Part shown: positions 17,136-25,247 of the stretch, piece after piece
Position numbering within the stretch: the stretch's first letter is position 1
How the letters are laid out: every line of letters starts with the position of its first letter
From: Secundilactobacillus kimchicus JCM 15530
GTDB taxonomy: Bacteria > Bacillota > Bacilli > Lactobacillales > Lactobacillaceae
Direction of reading: 5' to 3'
Length of the DNA stretch: 64,000 nucleotides
Assembly: GCF_001433995.1 (NCBI RefSeq)
Contig: NZ_AZCX01000002.1
Span: 1-64,000 of the forward strand
Position numbers and translations under genes: made by a program
The notes under the pieces: generated by a model
What the model was told of the DNA's origin: nothing
The model's input: the letters and a program-made list of their open reading frames with translations, nothing else
Databases searched by the model: none

Positions 17136-17983
17136 TCGAACAGTCAAATAAACCGGTGAGTCTCCGACCAACCGTTGCAGCTAGTCTGCACCGTCGAACC
17201 GGAATACACGATCGTCGAAAAATTACGATTTCCCTGCTTCTAACGAGTCTTTTAATCCTCACCGGGTACACTTTGACGACGCTTGCGCCCGCCCACTTTA
17301 GATGGGGGGCAGCTGTGGCGAGCTTTGTCGATAACGTTCGGGTCATGATGATTAGTCCTTCATTGGGCAATGATACATGGTCACAATTGATGGCGGCCAT
17401 GGGTGAAACCGTCGGATTAGCCATTTTAACGACGCTGATTGGGGCGGGTGGCGGTTTTGTCATGGCGTTACTGTCTGCCGATAATCTGGCCCCGAAGGCC
17501 GTTGCAAGCGTTGTTAAGGCAATACTGGCCTGGATTCGTGCCGTTCCCACGATTTTGTGGGTATTGATTTATAGCGTTTCACTGGGATTAGGACCAAATG
17601 CGGCAGTGATTGGCATTAGCTTTCACAGTGTTGCTTATCTTGGAAAGGTCTATGCGAACAGCTTAGAAGCAATACCGGCAGCGAGTATCGAGGCTCTTAA
17701 GGCTAGCGGTGCCGGGCTATTCCCAATTTTATGTCAGGCGGTATTGCCCGTAGCAGCAGCCCGGCTATTGAGCTGGACGTTCATTCGTTTTGAAATCAAC
17801 TTTGCTGATGCAGTGGTCGTCGGGGCTGCAGCGGGCGCCGGCGGCATTGGTTATCAGCTGTTTACGGCCAGCAACTTCTACTTTGATTTTCATGAGGTTG
17901 GGCTTCTCATTTATTTGATTCTTGGCTTTGCAATCATTGCAGAGTTGGTGGCAGTTAAGCTTCGTGCTAAGTTCATGGATTAA
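17132..17983 (+). CDS. phnE: Phosphonate ABC transporter permease, second subunit
   Basis: A 283-residue PhnE paralogue with a long basic cytoplasmic N-terminus (residues 1-28) followed by membrane segments. The EAA loop is IEALKASGAGLFPILCQAVLPVAAARLL. Two distinct PhnE proteins per operon is a common arrangement and implies a heterodimeric pore. The start overlaps the preceding stop by 4 nt. Confidence 0.92.
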   Translation: MIEQSNKPVSLRPTVAASLHRRTGIHDRRKITISLLLTSLLILTGYTLTTLAPAHFRWGAAVASFVDNVRVMMISPSLGNDTWSQLMAAMGETVGLAILTTLIGAGGGFVMALLSADNLAPKAVASVVKAILAWIRAVPTILWVLIYSVSLGLGPNAAVIGISFHSVAYLGKVYANSLEAIPAASIEALKASGAGLFPILCQAVLPVAAARLLSWTFIRFEINFADAVVVGAAAGAGGIGYQLFTASNFYFDFHEVGLLIYLILGFAIIAELVAVKLRAKFMD

Positions 17984-18002
17984 AACCAGTGGAGGAATAA
18001 GT

Positions 18003-19895
18003 ATGAAAATTAAAGCAGTAGTGTGTGATTGGGCTGGAACGACAATTGATTATGGAAGCCGTGCACCGATTATTGGGTTTCAACAAGCATTCGCTAAATT
18101 TGGGGTGACGTTGGACCCGGCACTTATTCGACAGGATCTGGGCTTAGATAAGCGAGCACACGTTCAAAAGATGTTAGAGGATGCAGCGATATGGCAACCG
18201 ATAAGCCAGCAGTTGGCCAGCACATCACAACAATTTGTAACGGATACTGTATACAAAGAATTTCAAGAAACTATCAATCAGGCGTTGGTTGAAACCGCAA
18301 TCCTTAAACCGGGTGTTTCGACCTTACTAGCGTACCTTACCGAAAAGCATATTGCGGTTGCAACTACGTCGGGATACACTCAAGCGATGATTGAAAAGCT
18401 ACTGCCAACCGTTGCTTCTCAAGGCTATCATCCCCGCGTTAATATTACGTCGGAACTAACAGGTGGTATTGGTCGCCCACATTCGGCCATGCTCGATCTG
18501 GCGATAAAAAGGTTAGGGTTAACTGATTCAAGTGGTGTCATTAAAGTGGGTGATACGATTAACGACATTAAAGAGGGCGTGGCGGCTGGTGCGATTTCAG
18601 TCGGGGTTGTTGAAGGCAGTAATTTGATTGGGATGAGTGAGACGGAATTCACCGCTTTACCACAATCTGAACAGACTCAATTAAAAGTTGCTGCGCGGGC
18701 GCAGTTCTACGCCTCTGGTGCAAATTACGTGGTGACAACAATTGCCGATGTCATTCCCTTGATTGAACAGCTTGAACAGCAGGCAGCCCGTTCAAATGCC
18801 CCGTTGTTATTAACTCCCGGACCATTGACGACAAGTGAGAGTGTGAAGGCCGTCATGATGGTTGATCACGGAACTTGGGATGATGAGTATAAAAAAATGA
18901 CGCAGCATATTCGTCGGCAATTGCTCGAACTCGCAAGTGCAGAGGCATCAGACTTTTCGGCCGTTTTGCTGCAAGGGAGTGGTACGTACGGGGTCGAGGC
19001 AACACTTGAGACGATTCCAAAGGATTCTAGCGCCACTTTATTAATCGCAATTAATGGGGCCTATGGGCAACGAATGAGTGAAATTGCTGACCGAATAGGG
19101 GTGAAACACTTAGATTTGATCTTTGACGAAACAGAACCCGTTGATCTGGATAAAGTGTCCGATTTTGTAACCGTTCATCCTGAGATCACCCATTTTGCGG
19201 TCGTTCACGGCGAAACGACCACCGGTATTTTGAATCCCATTGAAACGCTCATCCCAGCAATGGTAGATCGCAACATTGTCACAATTGTGGACGCCATGTC
19301 GACCTTTGGTGGGATACCCATTAACGTCAACCAGTTAAATGTGGATTACTTGATCAGTAGTTCGAATAAGTGTGTCCAGGGTGTCCCAGGGTTTTCGTTT
19401 GTTATTGCAAATGTCCACCAATTAACGCAAACCGCTGGGAATGCCCGTTCGCTCTCACTTGATTTATATGACCAGTGGCGGTGTTTTGAAGACCATGATG
19501 GGAAGTGGCGATTCACGTCGCCGACCCATGTTGTGTACGCTTTTGAACAAGCCCTATTGGAGTTGAAGCAAGAGGGCGGGGTGGCAAAACGGTATCAGCG
19601 GTACAGCGAAAACGAAGCCCGCTTGCGTCAGCGGATGGTCGCGGCGGGATTTACGCCGATTTTAACACCAACCGTTCAGTCGCCGGTGATTACATCCTTT
19701 AAGTACCCTTCTGAGTCGTTTCGTTTTAGAGATTTTTATCTGTATCTCAAAGAACGGGGATTCATCATATATCCGGGTAAAGTATCTAAAATGAACAGTT
19801 TTCGAATTGGGAATATTGGCGAAATTTACCCAACGGATATCGATCGGTTAGTCGATTTAATTCAAGCGTACGTTAGTGAACCGGTTCAGAGTTAA
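18003..19895 (+). CDS. phnXW: Fused phosphonoacetaldehyde hydrolase / 2-aminoethylphosphonate-pyruvate transaminase
   Basis: One 630-residue protein joins two successive enzymes in reverse order of reaction. Residues 1 to about 262 are a HAD-fold phosphonatase (PhnX): nucleophile Asp9 in CDWAGTT with the diagnostic Ala at +2, and the Schiff-base Lys, probably Lys50 in LDKRAHV. Residues about 267-630 are PhnW, a PLP aminotransferase: LTPGPLTTSESVK start, GSGTYGVEA, and PLP Lys456 in SSSNKCVQG. PhnW converts 2-aminoethylphosphonate plus pyruvate to phosphonoacetaldehyde plus alanine; PhnX splits it to acetaldehyde and phosphate. There is a GGAGG 8 nt before the ATG. Fusion could channel the reactive aldehyde. 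All key residues I can identify are present. Confidence 0.93.
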   Translation: MKIKAVVCDWAGTTIDYGSRAPIIGFQQAFAKFGVTLDPALIRQDLGLDKRAHVQKMLEDAAIWQPISQQLASTSQQFVTDTVYKEFQETINQALVETAILKPGVSTLLAYLTEKHIAVATTSGYTQAMIEKLLPTVASQGYHPRVNITSELTGGIGRPHSAMLDLAIKRLGLTDSSGVIKVGDTINDIKEGVAAGAISVGVVEGSNLIGMSETEFTALPQSEQTQLKVAARAQFYASGANYVVTTIADVIPLIEQLEQQAARSNAPLLLTPGPLTTSESVKAVMMVDHGTWDDEYKKMTQHIRRQLLELASAEASDFSAVLLQGSGTYGVEATLETIPKDSSATLLIAINGAYGQRMSEIADRIGVKHLDLIFDETEPVDLDKVSDFVTVHPEITHFAVVHGETTTGILNPIETLIPAMVDRNIVTIVDAMSTFGGIPINVNQLNVDYLISSSNKCVQGVPGFSFVIANVHQLTQTAGNARSLSLDLYDQWRCFEDHDGKWRFTSPTHVVYAFEQALLELKQEGGVAKRYQRYSENEARLRQRMVAAGFTPILTPTVQSPVITSFKYPSESFRFRDFYLYLKERGFIIYPGKVSKMNSFRIGNIGEIYPTDIDRLVDLIQAYVSEPVQS

Positions 19896-19913
19896 CCACG
19901 GAGGCGGGCCGTT

Positions 19914-20291
19914 ATGACAATTTCGGTTAAAGCACAGATTCAATCACTCTTACAGTTACCGACGACTAATCGGCTATTTTTAATCGTTTCACCCCGGCTT
20001 GATTTAACGGTTCTTCAACCCCTAATTCAACGGTTTTCAGGGCATCAGTTAGCGCTTTTTCAATCGTTTTCTCAGCCACCGACCGCTGCTGATACCCTTA
20101 AGGCTTGGCATCAGTACCGTGTCAGCAAGGCGACGGTCATTGCCGCAGTGGGCGGGATGGATGCGATTAGTCTGGCCAATAATCTTAGGGTTGTTGCTAA
20201 TATGAATGATCAGGTTTTCTTCTTGTTTCCCAACATCATTGCCGAGATTATGAAACATTTAGTCGTTAATAACCCAGTGGGCAGACACTAA
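19914..20291 (+). CDS. Short protein resembling the N-terminal part of iron-containing alcohol dehydrogenases
   Basis: A 125-residue protein following phnXW by 18 nt behind CGGAGGC, so it is the last gene of the operon. VIAAVGGMDAISLANNLR at about residues 75-92 resembles the nucleotide-binding GGGSxxDxAK loop of iron-dependent alcohol dehydrogenases, with the pattern degraded. The metal-binding C-terminal half is missing. A full enzyme of this type could reduce the acetaldehyde made by PhnX, which would suit the context, but this protein is far too short. It is either a decayed remnant or a small protein with another role. No homologue recognised with confidence. Confidence 0.5.
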   Translation: MTISVKAQIQSLLQLPTTNRLFLIVSPRLDLTVLQPLIQRFSGHQLALFQSFSQPPTAADTLKAWHQYRVSKATVIAAVGGMDAISLANNLRVVANMNDQVFFLFPNIIAEIMKHLVVNNPVGRH

Positions 20292-20308
20292 CCATTGAAC
20301 AAGCACTG

Positions 20309-20366
20309 AAAAAGGCTCAGAACACAATGCTGAGGAATACCTCAGCGTCATGGTCTGGGCCTTTTT
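20309..20366 (+). terminator. Terminator of the phn operon
   Basis: A long imperfect hairpin: outer AAAAAGGC / GCCTTTTT, middle CAGA / TCTG, and inner GCTGAGG / CCTCAGC. It has A/T-runs at both ends and may act on the convergent gcvH-like gene too. Confidence 0.85.
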
Positions 20367-20375
20367 CGTGGCCGG

Positions 20376-20759
20376 TTAACTGACTTGGACTTCCACCAGC
20401 CAATTTTCTTTTGGCTGGTGTTGATTGACCAGTTCCGGCTGGCTAATTAGAGTCGAGTTCCGGTTGATAATTTGACCGGTTACCGGTGATTTTAAGGTTT
20501 CAACAGCCTTTTCACCCTCTAACTCAACTAAGTCATCGCCTGTCGTAATTGCCGTCTCATCGGTTGAAAAATCCAAGAAGGAAATGGTCCCAATATCGTC
20601 GGTAGCCATGGCGCTGATCCCAACGCGGACGAGACCGGGTTTGATGACTTGATACCAGACACCATCTTTTTCTTGCGGGTCAAACGCGGTCTGCTTATGG
20701 AACAAACCAGTAAACCACTGTGAAAATCTATGCCAAAAAGTGGGGGATGTGTCCTGCAT
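20376..20759 (-). CDS. gcvH: GcvH-like lipoyl-carrier protein
   Basis: A 127-residue protein with a lipoyl domain. The attachment motif is VELEGEKAVETLKSPVTG, with Lys84 as the likely lipoylated residue, corresponding to the ESVKA motif of glycine-cleavage H proteins. AGGAGG lies 6 nt before the ATG. No glycine-cleavage P, T or L genes are nearby. It is divergent from lplA, a lipoate ligase, which implies that the pair handles lipoate together: H-like proteins can serve as the first lipoate acceptor from which lipoate is passed to 2-oxoacid dehydrogenases. Confidence 0.8.
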   Translation of the reverse strand: MQDTSPTFWHRFSQWFTGLFHKQTAFDPQEKDGVWYQVIKPGLVRVGISAMATDDIGTISFLDFSTDETAITTGDDLVELEGEKAVETLKSPVTGQIINRNSTLISQPELVNQHQPKENWLVEVQVS

Positions 20760-20895
20760 GTCAATGCCTCCTTAATCGTTAATCACTGTCCTTAGTATAA
20801 CGGTTACATTGGCGAAAGAAAAGGATTGTAACGTAGGTAGCCGAACGTTGCAAAATCGCTTACAATAGACTAAAAGGGTTCGGAGGTAGGGTGAC

Positions 20896-21936
20896 ATGTT
20901 TTTAATTGATACGAGTCGCGATGGCAAGCCGGTCTATGACCCAATCGTGAACCAATCGCTAGATAATTATTTGATTAACGACAAGAAAATTTCGGGTCAC
21001 GGCTTTATGATGTATATTAACCGACCGTCAGTGATTATTGGGGTTAATCAAAATGCTTTTGCGGAGGTCAATATGACGTATCTCCGTGAGCATGGCGTTG
21101 AGTTAGTGCGGCGGACCTCCGGTGGTGGAGCCGTCTACCATGACATGGGCAATCTAGTCTTCGAAAACATCGTGGTGGGTGATCCAGGAGATCGGAGCCA
21201 ATGGGCAGACTATGAGGGGTTTGCCAACCCCGTTTTAACGGCGCTACACGAAATGGGGGCCACAGCAGCCACGTTGCGCCCACATAGTGATCTGGTCATT
21301 AATCAGCATAAGTTTACGGGGATGACGATGGTCAAATCGGGTGACGCATATGCAGCTGGCGGGACACTGATGTACGATATGAATATTGAAGCGGCAAGCC
21401 AAGCGTTACACCCCAGTGAACAGCGAATTGTTGGGAAGTGGGTTGATTCTAACCGGAGCGAGATTGAAAATTTGCGTGGCTATTTAGCGCCCGAATACCA
21501 ACAATTAGACAGCGACGGGTTTCGTGAAGCCTTTTTGAAGCACCTTTTTCATGTCGACCGGCTAGCTGATATTGAAACGGTTCGGCTAACGGATGAGGAC
21601 TGGGCAATTATTGACCAACGATTGGCCGATAAATATCAAACAGTTGACTGGAATTATGGGCAAAATCCTGGGTTTAACCGCTACCGGGAAATTGATGTCG
21701 CCGCGGGCCGGCTTGGGGTTAACCTCATGGTCAGCGACGACGTCATTACTCGGGCGGTCGTGTACTCGGATTTTGGGTCTGAAAAGATTGCCGCAAAACT
21801 CGAGAAAGCACTGACTGGCACCAGATTGACAGCTGATGATTTACGGGAAGCTCTGGGTAAGCGGTGGCTCAAAAAGGTCTTAGATGATTCTGACCGATCA
21901 GCGTTTATGACAGCCCTTCTAATTCCAAAACAGTAG
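20896..21936 (+). CDS. lplA: Lipoate-protein ligase
   Basis: A 346-residue LplA: an N-terminal biotin/lipoate ligase fold and a C-terminal accessory domain from about residue 240. The lipoate-binding motif VRRTSGGGAVYHDMGNL and the catalytic Lys139 in INQHKFTGM are intact. It activates free lipoate with ATP and attaches it to carrier lysines. GGAGG lies 10 nt before the ATG, and TACAAT near 20860 is a likely -10 element. Divergent from the GcvH-like gene. Confidence 0.93.
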   Translation: MFLIDTSRDGKPVYDPIVNQSLDNYLINDKKISGHGFMMYINRPSVIIGVNQNAFAEVNMTYLREHGVELVRRTSGGGAVYHDMGNLVFENIVVGDPGDRSQWADYEGFANPVLTALHEMGATAATLRPHSDLVINQHKFTGMTMVKSGDAYAAGGTLMYDMNIEAASQALHPSEQRIVGKWVDSNRSEIENLRGYLAPEYQQLDSDGFREAFLKHLFHVDRLADIETVRLTDEDWAIIDQRLADKYQTVDWNYGQNPGFNRYREIDVAAGRLGVNLMVSDDVITRAVVYSDFGSEKIAAKLEKALTGTRLTADDLREALGKRWLKKVLDDSDRSAFMTALLIPKQ

Positions 21937-21943
21937 GTGAAGA

Positions 21944-22267
21944 ATTATCGCAAAAACTAAAACAAAGTATGACGTCACCCAATACATTGGCGTTCCCGTC
22001 GAACAGGATGCAACCGGTCGATACGTGATTAAAAATGCTGAGGAAATTCAGCTTCATTCTTGGCGAACAGGTAAACACACCAAGGGCCGGTATACGAAGC
22101 TAGGACAGGTCTTTTTAACGGAAAACAACCTCACAGTGGCAGTGGTTGCAACGGCCCCTGTGGCGTTTAAAGATCGTCATGACTTTACACCGTTACAACG
22201 ATTTACCAGCGAATTTATCGAAGAAAACGTGCTAGCAGTGGCTCAACAACAGTTAGGCCACTCATAA
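21944..22267 (+). CDS. Hypothetical protein after lplA, probable near-cognate start
   Basis: The frame is open after TGA 21938-21940 and codes for about 107 residues ending SHS-like at 22267. The only canonical start is GTG 22025, but the 27 codons upstream look like real protein (AKTKTKYDVTQYIGVPVEQD). A GGTGA sits just ahead of ATT 21944 and ATC 21947. I therefore place the start at ATT or ATC. The protein is soluble and basic, with KGRYTKLGQVFLTENNLTVAVVATAPVAF in the middle. No family recognised. It probably shares the lplA transcript. Confidence 0.55.
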   Translation: MIAKTKTKYDVTQYIGVPVEQDATGRYVIKNAEEIQLHSWRTGKHTKGRYTKLGQVFLTENNLTVAVVATAPVAFKDRHDFTPLQRFTSEFIEENVLAVAQQQLGHS

Positions 22268-22317
22268 ATCAGGCCCCATTCCTTGAACGAATCACCAAGG
22301 AATGGGGCCTGATTTAT
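22264..22317. terminator. Bidirectional terminator between the lplA unit and dapF
   Basis: A perfect 22-bp stem ATAAATCAGGCCCCATTCCTTG with a 10-nt loop. The flanking T-runs are weak, but the stem is long and symmetrical and lies between convergent genes. Confidence 0.85.
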
Positions 22318-22342
22318 GCATAAACTTAAGTTAAATGGGTCT

Positions 22343-23353
22343 TTATTCTTTAACGGCAATTGCTGATACACTGGGCAGGCCCGCTACGAAGGCTTCGTAA
22401 GCGGCCTCTTCATGAGTTGTTGCTACCGTAGCCGTTGCCTCAGTGACGTTGGCCTGGTGCAATTGGGCGTCATCAACCGTAATTAAATGGGTTTCGGTCG
22501 CATTGCCAATCAGCTCGATTGTATCGCGAGCTTTTGAATGATGAACCACTGTTTTAACCATACCGCCGGGATTGTAGATCGTCATTTGACGACCAAAATG
22601 GCCGAGTTGTGGGTGGGTCATCGCAAAGGCAAGACTTGTCGCAGACATTCCAGTCCCACACGCATTCGTGAAGCCAACGCCACGTTCAAACGTGCGAACA
22701 AAGAGTTGGTCGGGACCAAGAATCTGAGCAAAACTAACATTGACCCCGTCCGGGAAATACCGGTTCGGCCGGTTTAACCGGGCGCCAAGGTCGCCCAGTA
22801 ACGGTCCGTTCATGGTGGTAGTGTCCACAAAACTAATGAGGTGGGGGTTTGGAACGGCAATAGCTGTGAAGGTTAGTCCGTCAGCAAAGGCCCGGACTGG
22901 CGCATCAATGAGGGTCTCGCCGCCGAGATGATCAAACGGAAAGGCGGTTTGATTAAATCGGACAGGTGAAATCTCAACGCTGAAGGCGGGGACGTCTGTG
23001 GCCAGGTCACTTTGCCGACTGACTTGCAGGTCAGCCGTAAGCGTCTCAACCTTAAACTGGTTACTGTGGTACTTTTCGGCTAAGTAGCGAGATACCGTTC
23101 GTAACCCATTACCACACATGGAGGCTTCGGAACCGTCGGCGTTGATCACCCGCATCTGACCTAAAACGTTGTCGTGGTTGGATGCGTTAACGACAAGAAT
23201 CCCGTCAGCACCGTTCAAAAGCCCCGTTTTAGGGTGAGTCATTTGTTGTGCTAAAGCCACTAGCTCTGGGTCAGTAAGTGGCTGTTCAAGGGTGGTTTGA
23301 TCCAGTAAGAAAAACCGGTTTTGGGAACCGTGAACTTTGTGTAATACGACCAT
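22343..23353 (-). CDS. dapF: Diaminopimelate epimerase
   Basis: A 336-residue enzyme that interconverts LL- and meso-diaminopimelate in cell-wall and lysine synthesis. The two catalytic cysteines are Cys80 in SMCGNGLR and Cys232 in ACGTGMSA. It is longer than the usual 270-280 residues owing to a C-terminal extension of about 50 residues rich in Ala, Thr and Glu. GAGGAGG lies about 7 nt before the ATG. It is downstream of lysC by 17 nt and cotranscribed. Confidence 0.95.
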   Translation of the reverse strand: MVVLHKVHGSQNRFFLLDQTTLEQPLTDPELVALAQQMTHPKTGLLNGADGILVVNASNHDNVLGQMRVINADGSEASMCGNGLRTVSRYLAEKYHSNQFKVETLTADLQVSRQSDLATDVPAFSVEISPVRFNQTAFPFDHLGGETLIDAPVRAFADGLTFTAIAVPNPHLISFVDTTTMNGPLLGDLGARLNRPNRYFPDGVNVSFAQILGPDQLFVRTFERGVGFTNACGTGMSATSLAFAMTHPQLGHFGRQMTIYNPGGMVKTVVHHSKARDTIELIGNATETHLITVDDAQLHQANVTEATATVATTHEEAAYEAFVAGLPSVSAIAVKE

Positions 23354-23370
23354 GAATGAATCCTCCTCAG

Positions 23371-24747
23371 TTAATGGGCAGCTGTGACTGCCTGGTCTGT
23401 GAAAAAACGGCTGTAAATATCCTTAACCGCGGCGTCGGCGTCGGCTCGTTTTGTGCCTAGCATAATGGAAATTCGCGAGGCTCCTTGATTGATCATGTGA
23501 ACGCCAATGTGGTTATCGGCCAGTGGGGCAATGATGTTTTCAATCACGCCGACCTGGTTGCGCATCCCTTCACCGACAACCATCAAAATTGCATAGTCAT
23601 CAATCCATTCGAGGGTGTCAGGATGGAGGGTCTCTTGAATATCATGGCACATTGCCTGAATGGTGGCCGCGTCTAATTGTTGTTTATCAAAGATAATGGT
23701 GAGGTCATCAATTCCGGATGGCATGTGTTCATATGAAACGTTGTATTTATATAAAATTTGTAATAGTTTCAAGGTAAAGCCGACTTCTTTGTTGAGCAAG
23801 TAGCGGTGCAGATAAAGGGCTTCAAATCGGTTAGAACTTGCCACCCCAGTAATCGTATGAGCAGGGGAGAAATCTTTCTCCGGCACGATGAACGTGCCTG
23901 GTAGGTCAGGCCGGTTTGTATTTTTTACGTTAATTGGTACCTGTCCTTCAATGGCCGGAATAATGGCTTCATCATGGAAAACGGAAAACCCGGCGTACGA
24001 TAATTCTCGCATCTCACGGTAGGTCATTTTATTGATAGCCAAGGGGTGTGCGACAATGTTGGGGTTAACTGCGTAGATGGCGTTAACGTCCGTAAAGTTC
24101 TCGTACATGTCAGCGCTTAAGCCGCGGGCCAAAATGGCCCCTGTAATATCAGAACCGCCACGGGAAAATGTGGCGATGTCGCCGGCTTCCGTAAAACCGA
24201 AAAACCCGGGAAAGATGAGTCGCTTGGTTCCCACCGTCATCGTTGCTAAATGCTGGTAGGTTGCTGGTAGGACCGTTGCGTTGTTTGGATCTGCGCTGAC
24301 TAGTAATCCAGCATCCTTGGGGTCAACAAAGGTGGCGGGGATATTCAAGTGGTTCAAGACGGCAGCCATTAGCCGTGCGTTTAACCGTTCCCCATGAGCT
24401 TTAAAAGCGGCCATGAGATAGTCGTTATTCGGATACGATTGTGTCGGCAGTTGTTGAATGGCCGTTTCGATGGGAGCCATGGCTGGGGCTTCAAGCTTAA
24501 AATAATCGGCAATGGCTTGGTATCGACCAATCAATTGACGCACAATGGCGGTTGAGTCACCGTGGTTCATCGTTAATTTTGCATATTTAATCAAAAGGTC
24601 GGTGACTTTGGTGTCGGTTTTATCGCGTTTACCGGGTGCTGAGGTGACGACGACTTGCCGGTCGGCATCACTCTTGATGATATCAATGACTTTTTGAAAT
24701 TGCGGCCCGTCCGCTAGGGAACTACCGCCAAACTTAACGACTTTCAC
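23371..24747 (-). CDS. lysC: Aspartokinase
   Basis: A 458-residue aspartokinase catalysing the first step of the aspartate family pathway. The kinase domain begins VKVVKFGGSSLADG; two ACT-type regulatory regions occupy about residues 315-455 and suggest feedback control. GTG 24747 is the start because AAAGGAG lies 10 nt upstream; a longer reading to 24789 lacks a site. It is divergent from the lysine riboswitch operon, so the riboswitch does not control it directly. Confidence 0.95.
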   Translation of the reverse strand: MKVVKFGGSSLADGPQFQKVIDIIKSDADRQVVVTSAPGKRDKTDTKVTDLLIKYAKLTMNHGDSTAIVRQLIGRYQAIADYFKLEAPAMAPIETAIQQLPTQSYPNNDYLMAAFKAHGERLNARLMAAVLNHLNIPATFVDPKDAGLLVSADPNNATVLPATYQHLATMTVGTKRLIFPGFFGFTEAGDIATFSRGGSDITGAILARGLSADMYENFTDVNAIYAVNPNIVAHPLAINKMTYREMRELSYAGFSVFHDEAIIPAIEGQVPINVKNTNRPDLPGTFIVPEKDFSPAHTITGVASSNRFEALYLHRYLLNKEVGFTLKLLQILYKYNVSYEHMPSGIDDLTIIFDKQQLDAATIQAMCHDIQETLHPDTLEWIDDYAILMVVGEGMRNQVGVIENIIAPLADNHIGVHMINQGASRISIMLGTKRADADAAVKDIYSRFFTDQAVTAAH

Positions 24748-24916
24748 GATTTGACACTCCTTTGAGTGGCCAATTATGAGATTGGTCACTAATAATTAAA
24801 TTGCATTCTAACATTTTAATTTTTGAGTGCAACCGTTAAATAGCTTAAAATCAGCCTAATTCTGAGCCCCTTTATAGTAATAAAGAAATTTTGATGAGTT
24901 AATTATTAAAAAGCCC

Positions 24917-24945
24917 TTGACACTCTCACGGATTAATAATAAGCT
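24917..24945 (+). promoter_or_regulatory. Promoter of the lysA-dap operon
   Basis: TTGACA at 24917-24922 and TAAGCT at 24940-24945, 17-nt spacer. Transcription would start at about 24952, just before the riboswitch. Confidence 0.8.
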
Positions 24946-24956
24946 GTTTGTAAATC

Positions 24957-25125
24957 GAAGAGGTTGCAACCAACATGAGTCAGTTAGCTGAGTTCCCATT
25001 GCGAACGAGGAAGTTAACCAAAAGGGGCGGTTGCCGAAGCGCTGGCGAGGATGGTCGTCAGTTCGCTGGGACGTGGTTTAAGAGACCGCGGACTGTCGCG
25101 AAGGCTACCTTCGCGGGGCGCTATC
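24957..25125 (+). promoter_or_regulatory. Lysine riboswitch (L-box)
   Basis: Conserved L-box elements occur in order: AGAGGTTGCAACC, CATGAGTCAGTTAGCTGAG, AAAAGGGGC followed by TTGCCGAAGC, GCTGGGACGTGG, ACTGTC and GGGGCGCTATCG. These match the consensus core of lysine riboswitches (AGAGGNGC, AGTA, GAAAGGGG, GCCGAAG, GCTG, CTGTC, GGGCTATC). The element sits between the promoter and a terminator, ahead of lysA, so lysine should promote early termination. Confidence 0.93.
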
Positions 25126-25167
25126 GACAAAATTGAGACCGAATTATGAAGATGAACATTTATCTTT

Positions 25168-25210
25168 GGGATCCTTTTGTTTGTGCGCAAACAAAGGGTC
25201 CCATTTTTTT
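25168..25210 (+). terminator. Riboswitch terminator
   Basis: GGGATCCTTTTGTTTG pairs with CAAACAAAGGGTCCC (loop TGCG, one mismatch), followed by seven T. It ends 38 nt before lysA. Confidence 0.9.
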
Positions 25211-25247
25211 ATCCCTTCGAAAAACTTGAAATCTCTGGAGGTCACTT

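Noticed and set aside
20309-20366. Mobile-element or REP-like end at the GCTGAGG/CCTCAGC hairpin
   Set aside because: It has A/T runs at both ends and sits between convergent genes, so it is a terminator; no transposase or second copy seen.
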